The notes beneath the pieces are model-generated. The model had not been told where the DNA came from and ran no database searches. It saw nothing but the letters and a program-made list of their open reading frames with translations. DNA of 64,000 nt. Source: Micromonospora sp. WMMD1120. GTDB taxonomy: Bacteria > Actinomycetota > Actinomycetes > Mycobacteriales > Micromonosporaceae. Position 1 is the first letter of the stretch. The number at the start of each line of letters is the position of its first letter. A program made the translations under genes and the position numbers. Below are positions 1-8,014 of this stretch, one piece after another. The DNA lies in assembly GCF_029626235.1 (NCBI RefSeq), contig NZ_JARUBO010000005.1, forward strand, positions 3,628,501 to 3,692,500, written 5' to 3'.

Positions 1-936
1 CTCAACCTCGCCCAGCTCGCCCAGCGCCTCGACGACCTGCCCGACGCTGTCCGGCTGACGTTGGAGCTGACGCTGCTACTGGCCTTCGCGATCAAGGCGG
101 CGGTCTTTCCGCTGTCGGCGTGGCTGCCGGACAGCTATCCGACCGCGCCGGCACCGGTCACCGCGGTGTTCGCGGGCCTGCTCACCAAGGTCGGTGTCTA
201 CGCGATCATCCGTACCGAGACGTTGCTGTTCCCCGGCGGGCACGCGAACACGTTGCTCATGGTCGTCGCCGGGCTGACCATGGTGATCGGCATCCTCGGC
301 GCGGTGGCCCAGTCCGACCTGAAACGGCTCTTCTCGTTCACCCTGGTCAGCCACATCGGTTACATGATCTTCGGGGTGGCGTTGAGCACCGCCGCGGGGC
401 TCTCCGGCGCGATCTTCTACGTGGTGCACCACATCACCATCCAGACCACGCTGTTCCTCGTCGCCGGGCTGGTCGAGGAGCGCGCCGGCAGCACCGACCT
501 GCGCCGCATCGGCGGGCTGGCCCGGGTGGCGCCGCTCCTCGGTGTGCTGTTCTTCGTCCCGGCCATGAACCTCGCCGGGGTGCCACCGTTCTCCGGCTTC
601 CTCGGCAAGCTCGGCCTGCTCCAGGCCGGGGTGGCGGCCGGTGGACCGCTACCCGGGGCGCTGGTCGCGGCGGGCACGCTGACCAGCCTGCTCACCCTCT
701 ACGTCGCGTCCCGGGTGTGGAACATCGCGTTCTGGCGCTCACCCCGGCTGGCCACTGACGAGCCGATCGTCCGGCTGCCGAAGCTGATGGTCGGTGCCAC
801 GGTGGCCCTGGTCGCCCTCGGGCTGGCGCTGACAGTGGTGGCCGGGCCGCTCTTCGACGTCACCGCCGACGCCGCCGCCGACCTGCGCCTGCGCACCCCG
901 TACGTCAATGCCGTGCTGCCCGGGGACGTACCGTGA
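1..936 (+). CDS. mnhD: Na+/H+ antiporter subunit D (MnhD/MrpD), 5'-truncated by window edge
   Basis: Membrane subunit of the Mrp-type multi-subunit Na+/H+ antiporter, homologous to the NuoM/NuoN proton-pumping subunits of complex I. The frame is open from base 1, so only the C-terminal part is present. Multiple hydrophobic helices are visible, with the family-typical segments FPLSAWLPDSYPTAPAPV, TKVGVYAIIR, QSDLKRLFSFTLVSHIGYM and AGVPPFSGFLGKLGL. The stop codon overlaps the GTG of the next gene by 4 nt, as in an mnhABCDEFG operon. The identity is clear from these motifs and from the downstream E, F and G genes; the start lies outside the window. Confidence 0.93.
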   Translation, partial: LNLAQLAQRLDDLPDAVRLTLELTLLLAFAIKAAVFPLSAWLPDSYPTAPAPVTAVFAGLLTKVGVYAIIRTETLLFPGGHANTLLMVVAGLTMVIGILGAVAQSDLKRLFSFTLVSHIGYMIFGVALSTAAGLSGAIFYVVHHITIQTTLFLVAGLVEERAGSTDLRRIGGLARVAPLLGVLFFVPAMNLAGVPPFSGFLGKLGLLQAGVAAGGPLPGALVAAGTLTSLLTLYVASRVWNIAFWRSPRLATDEPIVRLPKLMVGATVALVALGLALTVVAGPLFDVTADAAADLRLRTPYVNAVLPGDVP

Positions 937-1532
937 CCGGCTCGTCGCCGGCGGCGGTCGGGCCGCGGAGAGCGCGCGGCCGGCTCGGACGGTGGCGGGA
1001 CCAGGCGGTGGCGCTCGGCTGGCTGGTGCTGGTCTGGAACCTGCTCTGGGGCGACCTCACCTGGGGGAACCTGGTCGGTGGCCTGCTGGTCGGCGGCGCG
1101 GTGCTGGTCTTCTTCCCGCTGCCGGCGGTCAGCTTCGGCGGGCGACTGCGGCCCTGGCCGCTGCTGGTGTTCGCGGCCCGGTTCGTCGTCCAGCTGGTCA
1201 GCGCGAGTCTGCACGTCGCCCGGATCGCGGTGCAGCCCGGATACCGCCCGCGTGGAGCGATCATCGCGGTACGGCTGCGGGTGGCCAGCGACCTGAACCT
1301 GGCGCTCACCGCGGAGGTGATCTCGTTGGTGCCGGGCACGCTGGTCCTCGAGGTGGACCGGGACTCCGGGACGCTCTACCTGCACGTGCTGGACACCCAC
1401 GAGCCGGCCGACCTGGACGTGGCCCGTGACCGAACCCTGACCGTCGAGCGGCGCATCGTCCGGGCGGTGGGGTCCGATGCCGAACTGCGCCGCGCCGAGA
1501 AGGCGTCACCCGAGAGGGGAACCCGACCGTGA
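933..1532 (+). CDS. mnhE: Na+/H+ antiporter subunit E (MnhE/MrpE)
   Basis: Small accessory subunit of the Mrp antiporter, 199 aa. It has an unusually long charged, Arg-rich N-terminus (about 30 residues) before two or three hydrophobic segments (roughly residues 30-75). A soluble C-terminal half follows, with the family-like stretch SLVPGTLVLEVDRD and an HVLDTHEP-like end. The GTG start at 933 overlaps the mnhD stop (GTGA), which indicates translational coupling, and its own stop overlaps mnhF. MrpE is needed for assembly and full activity of the complex in other bacteria (family knowledge). Confidence 0.9.
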   Translation: MTGSSPAAVGPRRARGRLGRWRDQAVALGWLVLVWNLLWGDLTWGNLVGGLLVGGAVLVFFPLPAVSFGGRLRPWPLLVFAARFVVQLVSASLHVARIAVQPGYRPRGAIIAVRLRVASDLNLALTAEVISLVPGTLVLEVDRDSGTLYLHVLDTHEPADLDVARDRTLTVERRIVRAVGSDAELRRAEKASPERGTRP

Positions 1533-1792
1533 TCATGTTTCTGGCCGTCGTCCTCACCGCGCTGTTGTCGGTGACCGCGCTGCTCGCCCTCACCCGCCTC
1601 TACCGTGGGCCGTCGCTGGTGGACCGGGTGATCGCCGCGGACATGCTGCTCGCCACGATGGTCAGCGCGGTGGGCGCCGAGGCGGCGGTGAACCGGCACG
1701 CCACCACGCTGCCCGTGCTCGTGGTGCTCTCCCTGCTCGGCTTCGTGGGCTCGGTGTCGCTGGTCCGTTTCGCCGTCCGGGAGCAGCGGTGA
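1529..1792 (+). CDS. mnhF: Na+/H+ antiporter subunit F (MnhF/MrpF)
   Basis: 87-aa, three-helix membrane protein. The segment LTRLYRGPSLVDRVIAADML, with its Arg-x-x-Gly-Pro and Asp-Arg-Val motif, is the MnhF signature. The GTG at 1529 overlaps the mnhE stop; an ATG lies two codons later and could also serve. The C-terminal stop overlaps the mnhG GTG by 4 nt. Length and order match the family exactly. Confidence 0.92.
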   Translation: MIMFLAVVLTALLSVTALLALTRLYRGPSLVDRVIAADMLLATMVSAVGAEAAVNRHATTLPVLVVLSLLGFVGSVSLVRFAVREQR

Positions 1793-2151
1793 TCAGCACG
1801 GTCGTCGACTGGCTCGGGGCCGGCTGCCTGGTGGCCGGCGCGCTGCTCGGGCTGGCCGCCGCGATCGGGGTGCTGCGGTTCCCGGACGCGCTGTCGCGGA
1901 TGCACGCCGCCACCAAGCCGCAGGTGCTCGGGGTGCTCCTGCTGCTGCTGGGCATCGCGTTGCGGCTGCGCTCCCCGGCGGATCTGGGCATGATCGGCCT
2001 GGTGGCGGTCTTCCAACTGTCGACCGCGCCGGTCGCGGCCCAGATGATCGGGCGGGCCGCGTACCGGGCGGGTCGGCTCGACCGGGACCTTCTCGACACC
2101 GACGAGCTGGCCGAACGCGGATCGAGCGGTGGATCGGCGGGGCCGGGGTGA
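1789..2151 (+). CDS. mnhG: Na+/H+ antiporter subunit G (MnhG/MrpG)
   Basis: 120-aa subunit closing the mnhDEFG run. Three hydrophobic helices are visible. The segment GVLRFPDALSRMHAATKPQ is the family hallmark, and a polar C-terminal tail is rich in Asp, Glu, Ser and Gly. The start chosen is the GTG that overlaps the mnhF stop. The frame stays open upstream, but that stretch is mnhF in another phase. About 220 bp without a gene follow, so this is probably the last gene of the operon. Confidence 0.92.
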   Translation: MISTVVDWLGAGCLVAGALLGLAAAIGVLRFPDALSRMHAATKPQVLGVLLLLLGIALRLRSPADLGMIGLVAVFQLSTAPVAAQMIGRAAYRAGRLDRDLLDTDELAERGSSGGSAGPG

Positions 2152-2369
2152 CGACTCGGCCGACGCCCGCGGCGCGGTTGACGCGCAGCACCGGATAGAT
2201 CCCGGCAAAACAGACGATCCGCTCCTTCGGCCCACCCTCAGCGGAGTCCCAGTCAGCGCCGATAAAATGGCGGCATGATCGACTCCTCTGCCCAGGAGGG
2301 CAGCAGTAGCCAGCCGGGTCGTGCCCGGCATATCCCCGTACCGACGACCCCGGGAGCCCTGAGCGACCC

Positions 2370-3725
2370 GTGTTGATCGTCGTCGGTCTTCTTCTGATCA
2401 TTGTTCTCACTGCCGCCACCGGTTACTTCGTGGCGCAGGAATTCGGCTATGTCGCCGTGGACCGGGGCAAGCTGCGCCAGCTCGCCGATGACGGCGACCA
2501 GGCCGCCGCCCGGGCCCTGACCGTCACCAGCCGGCTCTCCTTCATGCTCTCCGGCGCCCAACTCGGCATCACCGTCACGGCGCTGCTCGTCGGTTACGTC
2601 GCCGAGCCGTACCTGGGCGGTGGCCTCGCCGACGTGCTCGGGCTGGCCGGCGTCAGCGAGGCGGTCAGCCTGCCACTCTCGGTGGTGCTGGCCCTGATCA
2701 TCGCCACCGTGGTCCAGATGGTCCTCGGTGAGCTGGCCCCGAAGAACCTGGCCATCGCCCGGGCCGAGCCGTTGGCGCGGGCGTTGAGCCGGTCCACCCT
2801 CATCTACCTGGCCATCGCCGGGCCGGTGATCCGGCTCTTCGACAGGGCGGCGGTCCGGCTGCTGCGCCGGATCGGCATCGAGCCGATCGAGGAGCTGCCC
2901 AGCGGCGCCACGCCGGCCGACCTCGAGCAGATCATCGCCGAGTCCCGCGAGGAGGGCAGCCTGGACGCCGAGACGTCCACGCTGCTGGACCGGGGTCTCG
3001 ACTTCCGTGAGCTGACCGCCGGGGAGGCGATGGTGCCCCGGGTCGACGTGCACACCGTACGGGCGCAGGAACCGGTCAGCCGGGTTGTCGAGCTGCTGGA
3101 CACCGGCCACTCCCGCTTCCCGGTGCGCGGTGCGGAGGGCGTCGACGACCTGGTCGGCGTCGTCGGCATCGCCGACGTGCTCGGCGTACCGCCGGCGAAG
3201 CGGGCGACCACGCCGGTGAGCGCGGTGGCCGGCCCGCCGCTGCTCGTACCGGAGACGTTGCCCCTGCCCACGGTGCTGGACCGCCTGCGGTCCGGGCACC
3301 GGCAGATGGCGTGCGTGGTCGACGAGTACGGCGGCTTCGCCGGTGTGATCACGCTCGAGGACATCGCCGAGGAGCTGGTCGGTCCGATCCGGGACGAGGA
3401 CGACCCGCCGGAGCGGGCGCCGGCCCGGCAGGACGACGGGTCGTGGGTGGTGCCCGCCCGCTGGCGCATCGACGAGGTCGCCGACAGCACCGGCATCGCC
3501 CTGCCCGAGGCGCCGGAGTACGACACGCTCTCCGGACTGGTGATGCGGGAGCTGGGCCGGGTGCCCGAGGTCGGTGACCGGTTGGAGATCAGCCTGCTGC
3601 CCGAGGGCGCCGAGGCCGAGGACGGCGAGGTGCCGCCCCGCGCGTTGGTCGAGGTGCTGGCGGTGGACCGGCACGTGGCCGACTCGGTGCGGTTGCAGCT
3701 CAGCCGCCCGGAGGTGACCGCGTGA
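2370..3725 (+). CDS. CNNM/CBS-domain membrane protein of the hemolysin C / CorC family
   Basis: 451-aa protein with the three-part layout of the HlyC/CorC family. An N-terminal CNNM (DUF21) membrane domain covers about residues 1-190, with helices such as IATVVQMVLGELAPKNLAIA. A pair of CBS domains follows (about 205-335; GEAMVPRVDVHTV and VDEYGGFAGVITLEDIAEEL). The C-terminus is a CorC/HlyC transporter-associated domain (about 350-435). Members have been linked to Mg2+/Co2+ efflux or homeostasis; the hemolysin name is historical. The GTG start at 2370 gives a hydrophobic first helix. The stop overlaps the next, paralogous gene by 4 nt, so the pair is a translationally coupled duplication. 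Confidence 0.88.
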   Translation: MLIVVGLLLIIVLTAATGYFVAQEFGYVAVDRGKLRQLADDGDQAAARALTVTSRLSFMLSGAQLGITVTALLVGYVAEPYLGGGLADVLGLAGVSEAVSLPLSVVLALIIATVVQMVLGELAPKNLAIARAEPLARALSRSTLIYLAIAGPVIRLFDRAAVRLLRRIGIEPIEELPSGATPADLEQIIAESREEGSLDAETSTLLDRGLDFRELTAGEAMVPRVDVHTVRAQEPVSRVVELLDTGHSRFPVRGAEGVDDLVGVVGIADVLGVPPAKRATTPVSAVAGPPLLVPETLPLPTVLDRLRSGHRQMACVVDEYGGFAGVITLEDIAEELVGPIRDEDDPPERAPARQDDGSWVVPARWRIDEVADSTGIALPEAPEYDTLSGLVMRELGRVPEVGDRLEISLLPEGAEAEDGEVPPRALVEVLAVDRHVADSVRLQLSRPEVTA

Positions 3726-4786
3726 GCCCCGGAATCGCGCTGTTCCTCTCGGTGATCCTGCTGGCGCTGAACGGGTTCTTCGTGGCCGCCGAGTTCGCCC
3801 TGGTGGCCAGCAAGCGGTACCGCCTGGAGCAGGCGGCGGCCTCCGGCGGCCGCGCGGCGCGGGCCGCGCTGGACGGCGTCCGGGAGCTGTCCCTGATGTT
3901 GGCCGGCGCGCAGCTCGGCATCACGCTGTGCACCCTGGGGCTCGGCGCGTTGGCCGAGCCGGCGATCGAGCACCTGATCAGCCCGCTGCTGCACGCGGTG
4001 GGCCTGCCGGACGCGGCCAGTCACCTCGTCGCCCTGATCTTCGCGTTGGCGCTGGTGACCTTCCTGCACCTGGTGGTGGGGGAGATGGCGCCGAAGTCGT
4101 GGGCGATCACCGACGCGGAGCGCTCGGCGACACTGCTGGCGCTGCCGTTCCGTGCCTTCGCCCGGGTCTCCCGGCCGGTGCTCTCCGCGCTCAACGCCCT
4201 GGCCAACGCGGTCCTGCGGCTGTTCGGGGTCGAACAGCAGGATCAGCTCGCCCAGGTGCACGGCCCGGACGAGCTGCGCATCCTGCTGGAGCAGTCCCGG
4301 GAGCACGGGCTGCTCGGCGCCGAGCAGCACCAGTTGCTGACCAGCATGCTGGAGTTGCAGGGCACGTCGGTGGCGCAGGTGATGGAACCGTTCGACACCA
4401 TGGTCACCGTCCGCCGCGACGACCCGGCCGGACGGATCGAGGAGGTCAGCCGGGACAGCGGGCGATCACGCCTCGCCGTCCTGGACGAGGCCGGCGACGT
4501 GTGCGGCCTGGTGCACGTACGGGAGGCGGTGCGGGTGGTCACCACCGGCCGGGTCGCCACCGCCGGTGAGCTGATGTCGCCCGCGTTCACGCTGCCCGCG
4601 ACGTCCACCGTCACCGAGGCGGTGGCGGCCATGCGGGCCCGGCAGTCGCAGCTCGCGTTGGTGCGCAACGGCGGCGGCCCGGCCCGTCCGATCGGCTTCG
4701 TGGCTCTGGAAGATCTCCTGGAGGAGGTCATCGGCGAGTTCGACGACGAGACCGACGCGGTGCCGCGCGGGAGGCGGCTGCGCTGA
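3722..4786 (+). CDS. Second CNNM/CBS-domain membrane protein (HlyC/CorC-like, short form)
   Basis: 354-aa paralogue of the preceding gene, starting at GTG 3722 inside its stop codon. It has a CNNM membrane domain (about residues 1-185; LHLVVGEMAPKSWAI) and two CBS repeats (about 200-335; MEPFDTMVTVRRDD and GFVALEDLLEEVIGEF). It ends directly after the CBS pair, so the C-terminal CorC/HlyC domain of the first copy is missing. The coupled long/short arrangement suggests the two products could work together, possibly as a heteromer (inference). The transported ion is unknown. Confidence 0.87.
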   Translation: MSPGIALFLSVILLALNGFFVAAEFALVASKRYRLEQAAASGGRAARAALDGVRELSLMLAGAQLGITLCTLGLGALAEPAIEHLISPLLHAVGLPDAASHLVALIFALALVTFLHLVVGEMAPKSWAITDAERSATLLALPFRAFARVSRPVLSALNALANAVLRLFGVEQQDQLAQVHGPDELRILLEQSREHGLLGAEQHQLLTSMLELQGTSVAQVMEPFDTMVTVRRDDPAGRIEEVSRDSGRSRLAVLDEAGDVCGLVHVREAVRVVTTGRVATAGELMSPAFTLPATSTVTEAVAAMRARQSQLALVRNGGGPARPIGFVALEDLLEEVIGEFDDETDAVPRGRRLR

Positions 4787-4791
4787 CCGTC

Positions 4792-4918
4792 GACCCGGCC
4801 GCGTTGACCGAGCGCGGCCGGGTCGTGCCGTGACCGTTGGCCCAATCGTGCTGATCGAGCGCGGCCGGGTCGTGCCGTGACTGTTGACCCGGCCGCGTTG
4901 ACCGAGCGCGGCCGGGTC
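4792..4918. repeat. Tandem GC-rich hairpin repeat, likely terminator
   Basis: Three degenerate copies of a unit of about 47 bp follow the HlyC-like pair. The first (4792-4824) and third (4886-4918) copies each form a perfect 12-bp stem, GACCCGGCCGCG with CGCGGCCGGGTC, around a 9-nt loop. The middle copy has lost its left arm. There is no U-tract, as is common for actinomycete terminators. Confidence 0.6.
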
Positions 4919-5017
4919 GTGCCGTTCCGGGGCCGTCCGGCCGGGCGTGAGGTCGCCCCGACCGGGTAGGCGCTGCTGGTGCGGGCCGCCGGGGTTCGTG
5001 GCGGAGGGGGGCGCGCG

Positions 5018-5932
5018 GTGCGGCTGACGGGTGTGTCCCCGGAGTCCGGCGGGACCGGGCTGTCCGTACACACCACGCTCCCCAACCCGAGCACCCGGCC
5101 GGGCCTGCACCTGCCGGGGCGGGTGACGGTCGCGGCCGGGCCGGAGGACGTGCCGGTCCGGCACATCCGGCTCGGGTTGGTCACCACCGTCGAGCCGGAC
5201 GACCCGGCCGCGCCCAAACGCCTGGTGCAGTTCCACCAGGTGCCGATCGCCGGCCGGTTCGTCGTACCGGCCAATCGGCGGCGCGCTGTCGACTTCGCGC
5301 TGCCGTTGCCGTGGGAGACCCCGGTGACGATCTTCGGCGGGGTGCCGCTGCTGAGCCTGCGGATGGGCCTACGGACCGAGGTGTCCCTCGACCCCGACCT
5401 CGACCAGGGGGCGATGGTGCCGGTCTTCGTGCACCCGATCCCCACCCAGCAGCACCTGTTCGCGGCGCTCGACACGCTCGGCTTCACGATCCGTCAGGCC
5501 GGGTTGCAGGAGGGTGGGCTGCCCGGGGTGCAGCACACACTGCCGTTGCACCAGCGCTGGGGATACTGGGTGGGTCCGCTCTACGCCGGGCCGATTACCG
5601 AGATGGAGGTGATCCTGGTGACCAACTCGGCCGGTCTGGAGGCGATCCTCTGGATGGATCGCCGGCTGGCGCTGGCCGGGATCACCCACCAGAGCATCAG
5701 CCGGTTCCGGATCTGGCACGAGGACGCCGACCGGCGCGACTGGGTCGCCACGGTGGACGGCTGGGTCCGCCACGCCATCAACCGGCACGCCGCCGCGGCG
5801 GCACACGCCGACTGGTCGGCGCAGATCACCGGGTCCGCCCACGTCAGCCGCCACCCCGACGAGCCGGTCCGCCCCGGCTACGGCCGCGCCGGCACCGCCG
5901 GAGAAGGCAGCGCCGGCGGCGACGGCACCTAA
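5018..5932 (+). CDS. Spo0M-like sporulation-control family protein
   Basis: 304-aa soluble protein resembling the SpoOM family (arrestin-like beta-sandwich). The N-terminal half has the pattern of that fold (LHLPGRVTVAAGPEDVPVRHIRLGL; FHQVPIAGRFVVPA; RRAVDFALPLPWETP). The central SLDPDLDQGAMVPVFVHP segment and a C-terminal region with many Trp and His residues follow. In Bacillus and Streptomyces, Spo0M affects sporulation or development (family knowledge); the role here is inferred only. GTG 5018 is chosen because a GGAGGGGGG ribosome-binding site lies just upstream; a further upstream start at 4979 would add 13 low-complexity residues. Confidence 0.7.
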   Translation: MRLTGVSPESGGTGLSVHTTLPNPSTRPGLHLPGRVTVAAGPEDVPVRHIRLGLVTTVEPDDPAAPKRLVQFHQVPIAGRFVVPANRRRAVDFALPLPWETPVTIFGGVPLLSLRMGLRTEVSLDPDLDQGAMVPVFVHPIPTQQHLFAALDTLGFTIRQAGLQEGGLPGVQHTLPLHQRWGYWVGPLYAGPITEMEVILVTNSAGLEAILWMDRRLALAGITHQSISRFRIWHEDADRRDWVATVDGWVRHAINRHAAAAAHADWSAQITGSAHVSRHPDEPVRPGYGRAGTAGEGSAGGDGT

Positions 5933-5960
5933 CACCGCATCCCCCACCCCCTGCGCCCGT

Positions 5961-6037
5961 CTCGCCCCGTTGACCATGAAGTTATTGCCACTTTGCCCGG
6001 CGTGTCGTGGCGCCAACTTCATGATCAACGGGGCGAG
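5961..6037. repeat. Long intergenic hairpin repeat, copy a (likely bidirectional terminator)
   Basis: The 23-bp arms at 5961-5983 and 6015-6037 are complementary except for one position. They enclose a 31-nt loop that carries a second small GCCAC/GTGGC pairing. The loop word CGGCGTGTCGTG and the arm word CATGAAGTTAT recur in the hairpin at 46078-46136. It sits exactly between the convergent genes spo0M-like (+) and lysE-like (-). Confidence 0.75.
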
Positions 6038-6062
6038 GGCGGGCGGGGGCAGGGGGTAGGGG

Positions 6063-6734
6063 TTAGGTGGTGGTGGCGGTGGCTAGTTTGAGGCTGAAGG
6101 CCAGGAAGAGGGCGGCCACGGCGGTCGTGCCGCTGGCCGCCAGGCGGCGGCGTTGGCGGAACTGGGTGGCCAGGAAGGTGCCCGCGAAGATCAACGCGGT
6201 CAGGTACAGCGCGCTCGTCAACGTGGCGATCAGCCCGAGCAGCAGGAAGGACAGCGCCGGCCACGCGTACCCGGGGTCGACGAACTGGATGAAGAACGAG
6301 ATGAAGAACAGGATCGCCTTCGGATTGAGCAGGCTGATCACCAGCGCCTTGCGGAACGGGCTGCGCATCGCCGCCGGCTCCGCGGCGTCGATGAGCCGCG
6401 GCGTGCCGGGGTCGTTGCGGTCGCGCCAGCGCCGCACGGCGCCGAGCAGCATGGTCACCCCGACATAACCGAGGTACGCGGCGCCGGCGTACTTGATCAC
6501 CAAGAACAGCGGGGGGTACGCCTTGAGCAGCGACGCCACTCCGGCCGCGGAGAGGATCATCAGCACCCCGTCACCGACGAACACCCCGCCGGCCGCCCGG
6601 TAGCCGGTCGCCACGCCCCGTTTGGCGGCGGTGGAGAGCACGAAGAGCGAGTTCGGCCCGGGCAGCAGGATGATGGCCACGGTGCCCAGCACGTAAGTCC
6701 AGATGTCGGTGATCCCCAGCACGCCCGCCATCAT
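6063..6734 (-). CDS. LysE/RhtB-family (LeuE-like) amino-acid exporter
   Basis: 223-aa inner-membrane exporter with six predicted helices. The family signature LLPGPNSLFVLSTAAKRG is near the N-terminus (residues 23-40). A central motif SPFRKALVISLLNPKAILFF (about 125-144) is typical of the LeuE branch. Substrates of the family are amino acids and related small molecules; the specific one is not readable here. The start ATG at 6734 overlaps the stop of the upstream PNPOx-GNAT gene (ATGA), so the two are one transcription unit. That unit is divergent from a MocR regulator, which hints at a vitamin B6 or amino-acid link (inference). Confidence 0.85.
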   Translation of the reverse strand: MMAGVLGITDIWTYVLGTVAIILLPGPNSLFVLSTAAKRGVATGYRAAGGVFVGDGVLMILSAAGVASLLKAYPPLFLVIKYAGAAYLGYVGVTMLLGAVRRWRDRNDPGTPRLIDAAEPAAMRSPFRKALVISLLNPKAILFFISFFIQFVDPGYAWPALSFLLLGLIATLTSALYLTALIFAGTFLATQFRQRRRLAASGTTAVAALFLAFSLKLATATTT

Positions 6735-7978
6735 CACGCCACCGGTGCCGTACGGCGAAGTCTTTCTCGCAGCCGGAGTTGTGCGCTCGGCCACTCGTCG
6801 ACGGTCATCGAGTAGGTGACGGTGTCCCGCCAGGAACCGTCCGGGCGCTGCCGGTGCATCCGCAGCACCCCCTCCCGGGTGGCGCCGAGCCGTTCGATGG
6901 CCGCCTGCGAGCGGAGGTTGCGGATGTCGGTGTGCAGCGCGACCCGTACCGCGCCCAGGTCGTCGAAGGCCCTGCCGAGCAGGAGCAGCTTCGCCTCGGT
7001 GTTGATCCCGGTACGCCACCAGGGTCGGCCGAGGAAGGTGTGCCCGATCGCCACCGCCCGGCGCTGCGGGTCGATGTCGTAGTAGGACGTGCTGCCGACC
7101 ACCGCCCCGGTCGCCGCGCACCGCTGCACCCAGGCCACCCGCTCACCGCGGTGCTGGGCGGCGAGGGCGGTGCCGATCACCTCGGCGATCCCGGCCGGCG
7201 TGGCCGGCTGTGCCACGTTGAGGTGCCGCCACACCTCGGCGTCCGCTGTGGCGGCGTGCAACTCGTCGGCGTGCGCCAGGGTCAGCGGTTCGAGCCGGAC
7301 GTGCTCGCCGTGCAACGGCACCGGGTCGTGCCAGGGCGTGCGGGCGGCCCGCAGGAACGGCGGCAGCGGCGCGGTGACCCCGCTGTCCGGCTCGGGCGCC
7401 CCGGGGGTCAGCCGCAGCGGCAGCACGCCGGCCCAGTACGGCAGGTCGGCGTCGGCCTCGTCCTCGCGGACCCCACCGGCGCGGACCCGGACGGACACCT
7501 CGCGCAGTGGCAGCGCCAGCACGGCGGTCTCGGCCAGCTCGCGCCGGTTGGGTGGGCGGGAGGCCGTGCTGCGTCCCGCGCCGACCTTCTCGACGAGCGC
7601 GGTGAGCATGGTGAGCTTCTCCCGCTCGTCGGTGACCAGCCGGGCGGTGCCGTGCGCGACCACCGAGCGGTAGTTGGCGCTGTGGTGGAACTGGGAGCGG
7701 GCGTAGACCAGCCCGTCGAGCACCGTCACCGCGACGCAGACCGGCAGCCCGTCGTCGCCCCGGGCGGCGAGCAGCGGCCTGCTGCCGGTGGAGCCGTGCA
7801 GGTAGAGCGTCTCGCCGACGCGTACGTGCAGGGTGGGGAGCACCCGCGGCCGGCCGTCGACGGTGAAGCCGAGCGCGCAGTCGTACGCCTCGTCGAGGAC
7901 GGCGTGAGCGGCGGCCTTGTCGTAGCTCATCCGGTCGCGGGAGCGGTTGGGGGTGGTCCGGGCGGTGGGTGGATACAT
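6734..7978 (-). CDS. Pyridoxamine 5'-phosphate oxidase-like domain fused to GNAT acetyltransferase
   Basis: 414-aa two-domain protein. The N-terminal domain (about residues 15-200) looks like the FMN-binding split-barrel of PNPOx-related proteins (ALGFTVDGRPRVLPTLHVRV; YLHGSTGSRPLLAA; VYARSQFHHSANYRSVV). The C-terminal domain (about 235-400) is a RimJ/RimL-type GNAT acetyltransferase (VRLEPLTLAHADEL; FLGRPWWRTGINTEAKLLLL; NLRSQAAIERLGATREG). The start at 7978 fits the family-like beginning MYPPTARTTP. The gene is divergent from the MocR regulator at 8013 with only 34 bp between them, so it is probably that regulator's target. Stop and start overlap with the exporter downstream. Confidence 0.85.
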   Translation of the reverse strand: MYPPTARTTPNRSRDRMSYDKAAAHAVLDEAYDCALGFTVDGRPRVLPTLHVRVGETLYLHGSTGSRPLLAARGDDGLPVCVAVTVLDGLVYARSQFHHSANYRSVVAHGTARLVTDEREKLTMLTALVEKVGAGRSTASRPPNRRELAETAVLALPLREVSVRVRAGGVREDEADADLPYWAGVLPLRLTPGAPEPDSGVTAPLPPFLRAARTPWHDPVPLHGEHVRLEPLTLAHADELHAATADAEVWRHLNVAQPATPAGIAEVIGTALAAQHRGERVAWVQRCAATGAVVGSTSYYDIDPQRRAVAIGHTFLGRPWWRTGINTEAKLLLLGRAFDDLGAVRVALHTDIRNLRSQAAIERLGATREGVLRMHRQRPDGSWRDTVTYSMTVDEWPSAQLRLRERLRRTAPVA

Positions 7979-7988
7979 GCGCGCCCCT

Positions 7989-8014
7989 TTGTTCTAGTAC
8001 AATCTCTGAATTGT
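7989..8014. promoter_or_regulatory. Palindromic operator between PNPOx-GNAT gene and MocR gene
   Basis: TTGTTCTAGTACAA (7989-8002) is a near-perfect palindrome centred on CTAG. It overlaps a second inverted pair, ACAAT (7999-8003) with ATTGT (8010-8014). The sequence is notably AT-rich for this genome and fills the 34-bp divergent gap. The location suggests MocR autoregulation plus control of the PNPOx-GNAT/exporter unit. Confidence 0.6.

Noticed and set aside
2253..3674. Very long frame on the minus strand opposite the HlyC/CorC-like gene
   Set aside because: Arg/Gly/Gln/His-rich translation without any domain; it mirrors the third-position GC bias of the real plus-strand gene.
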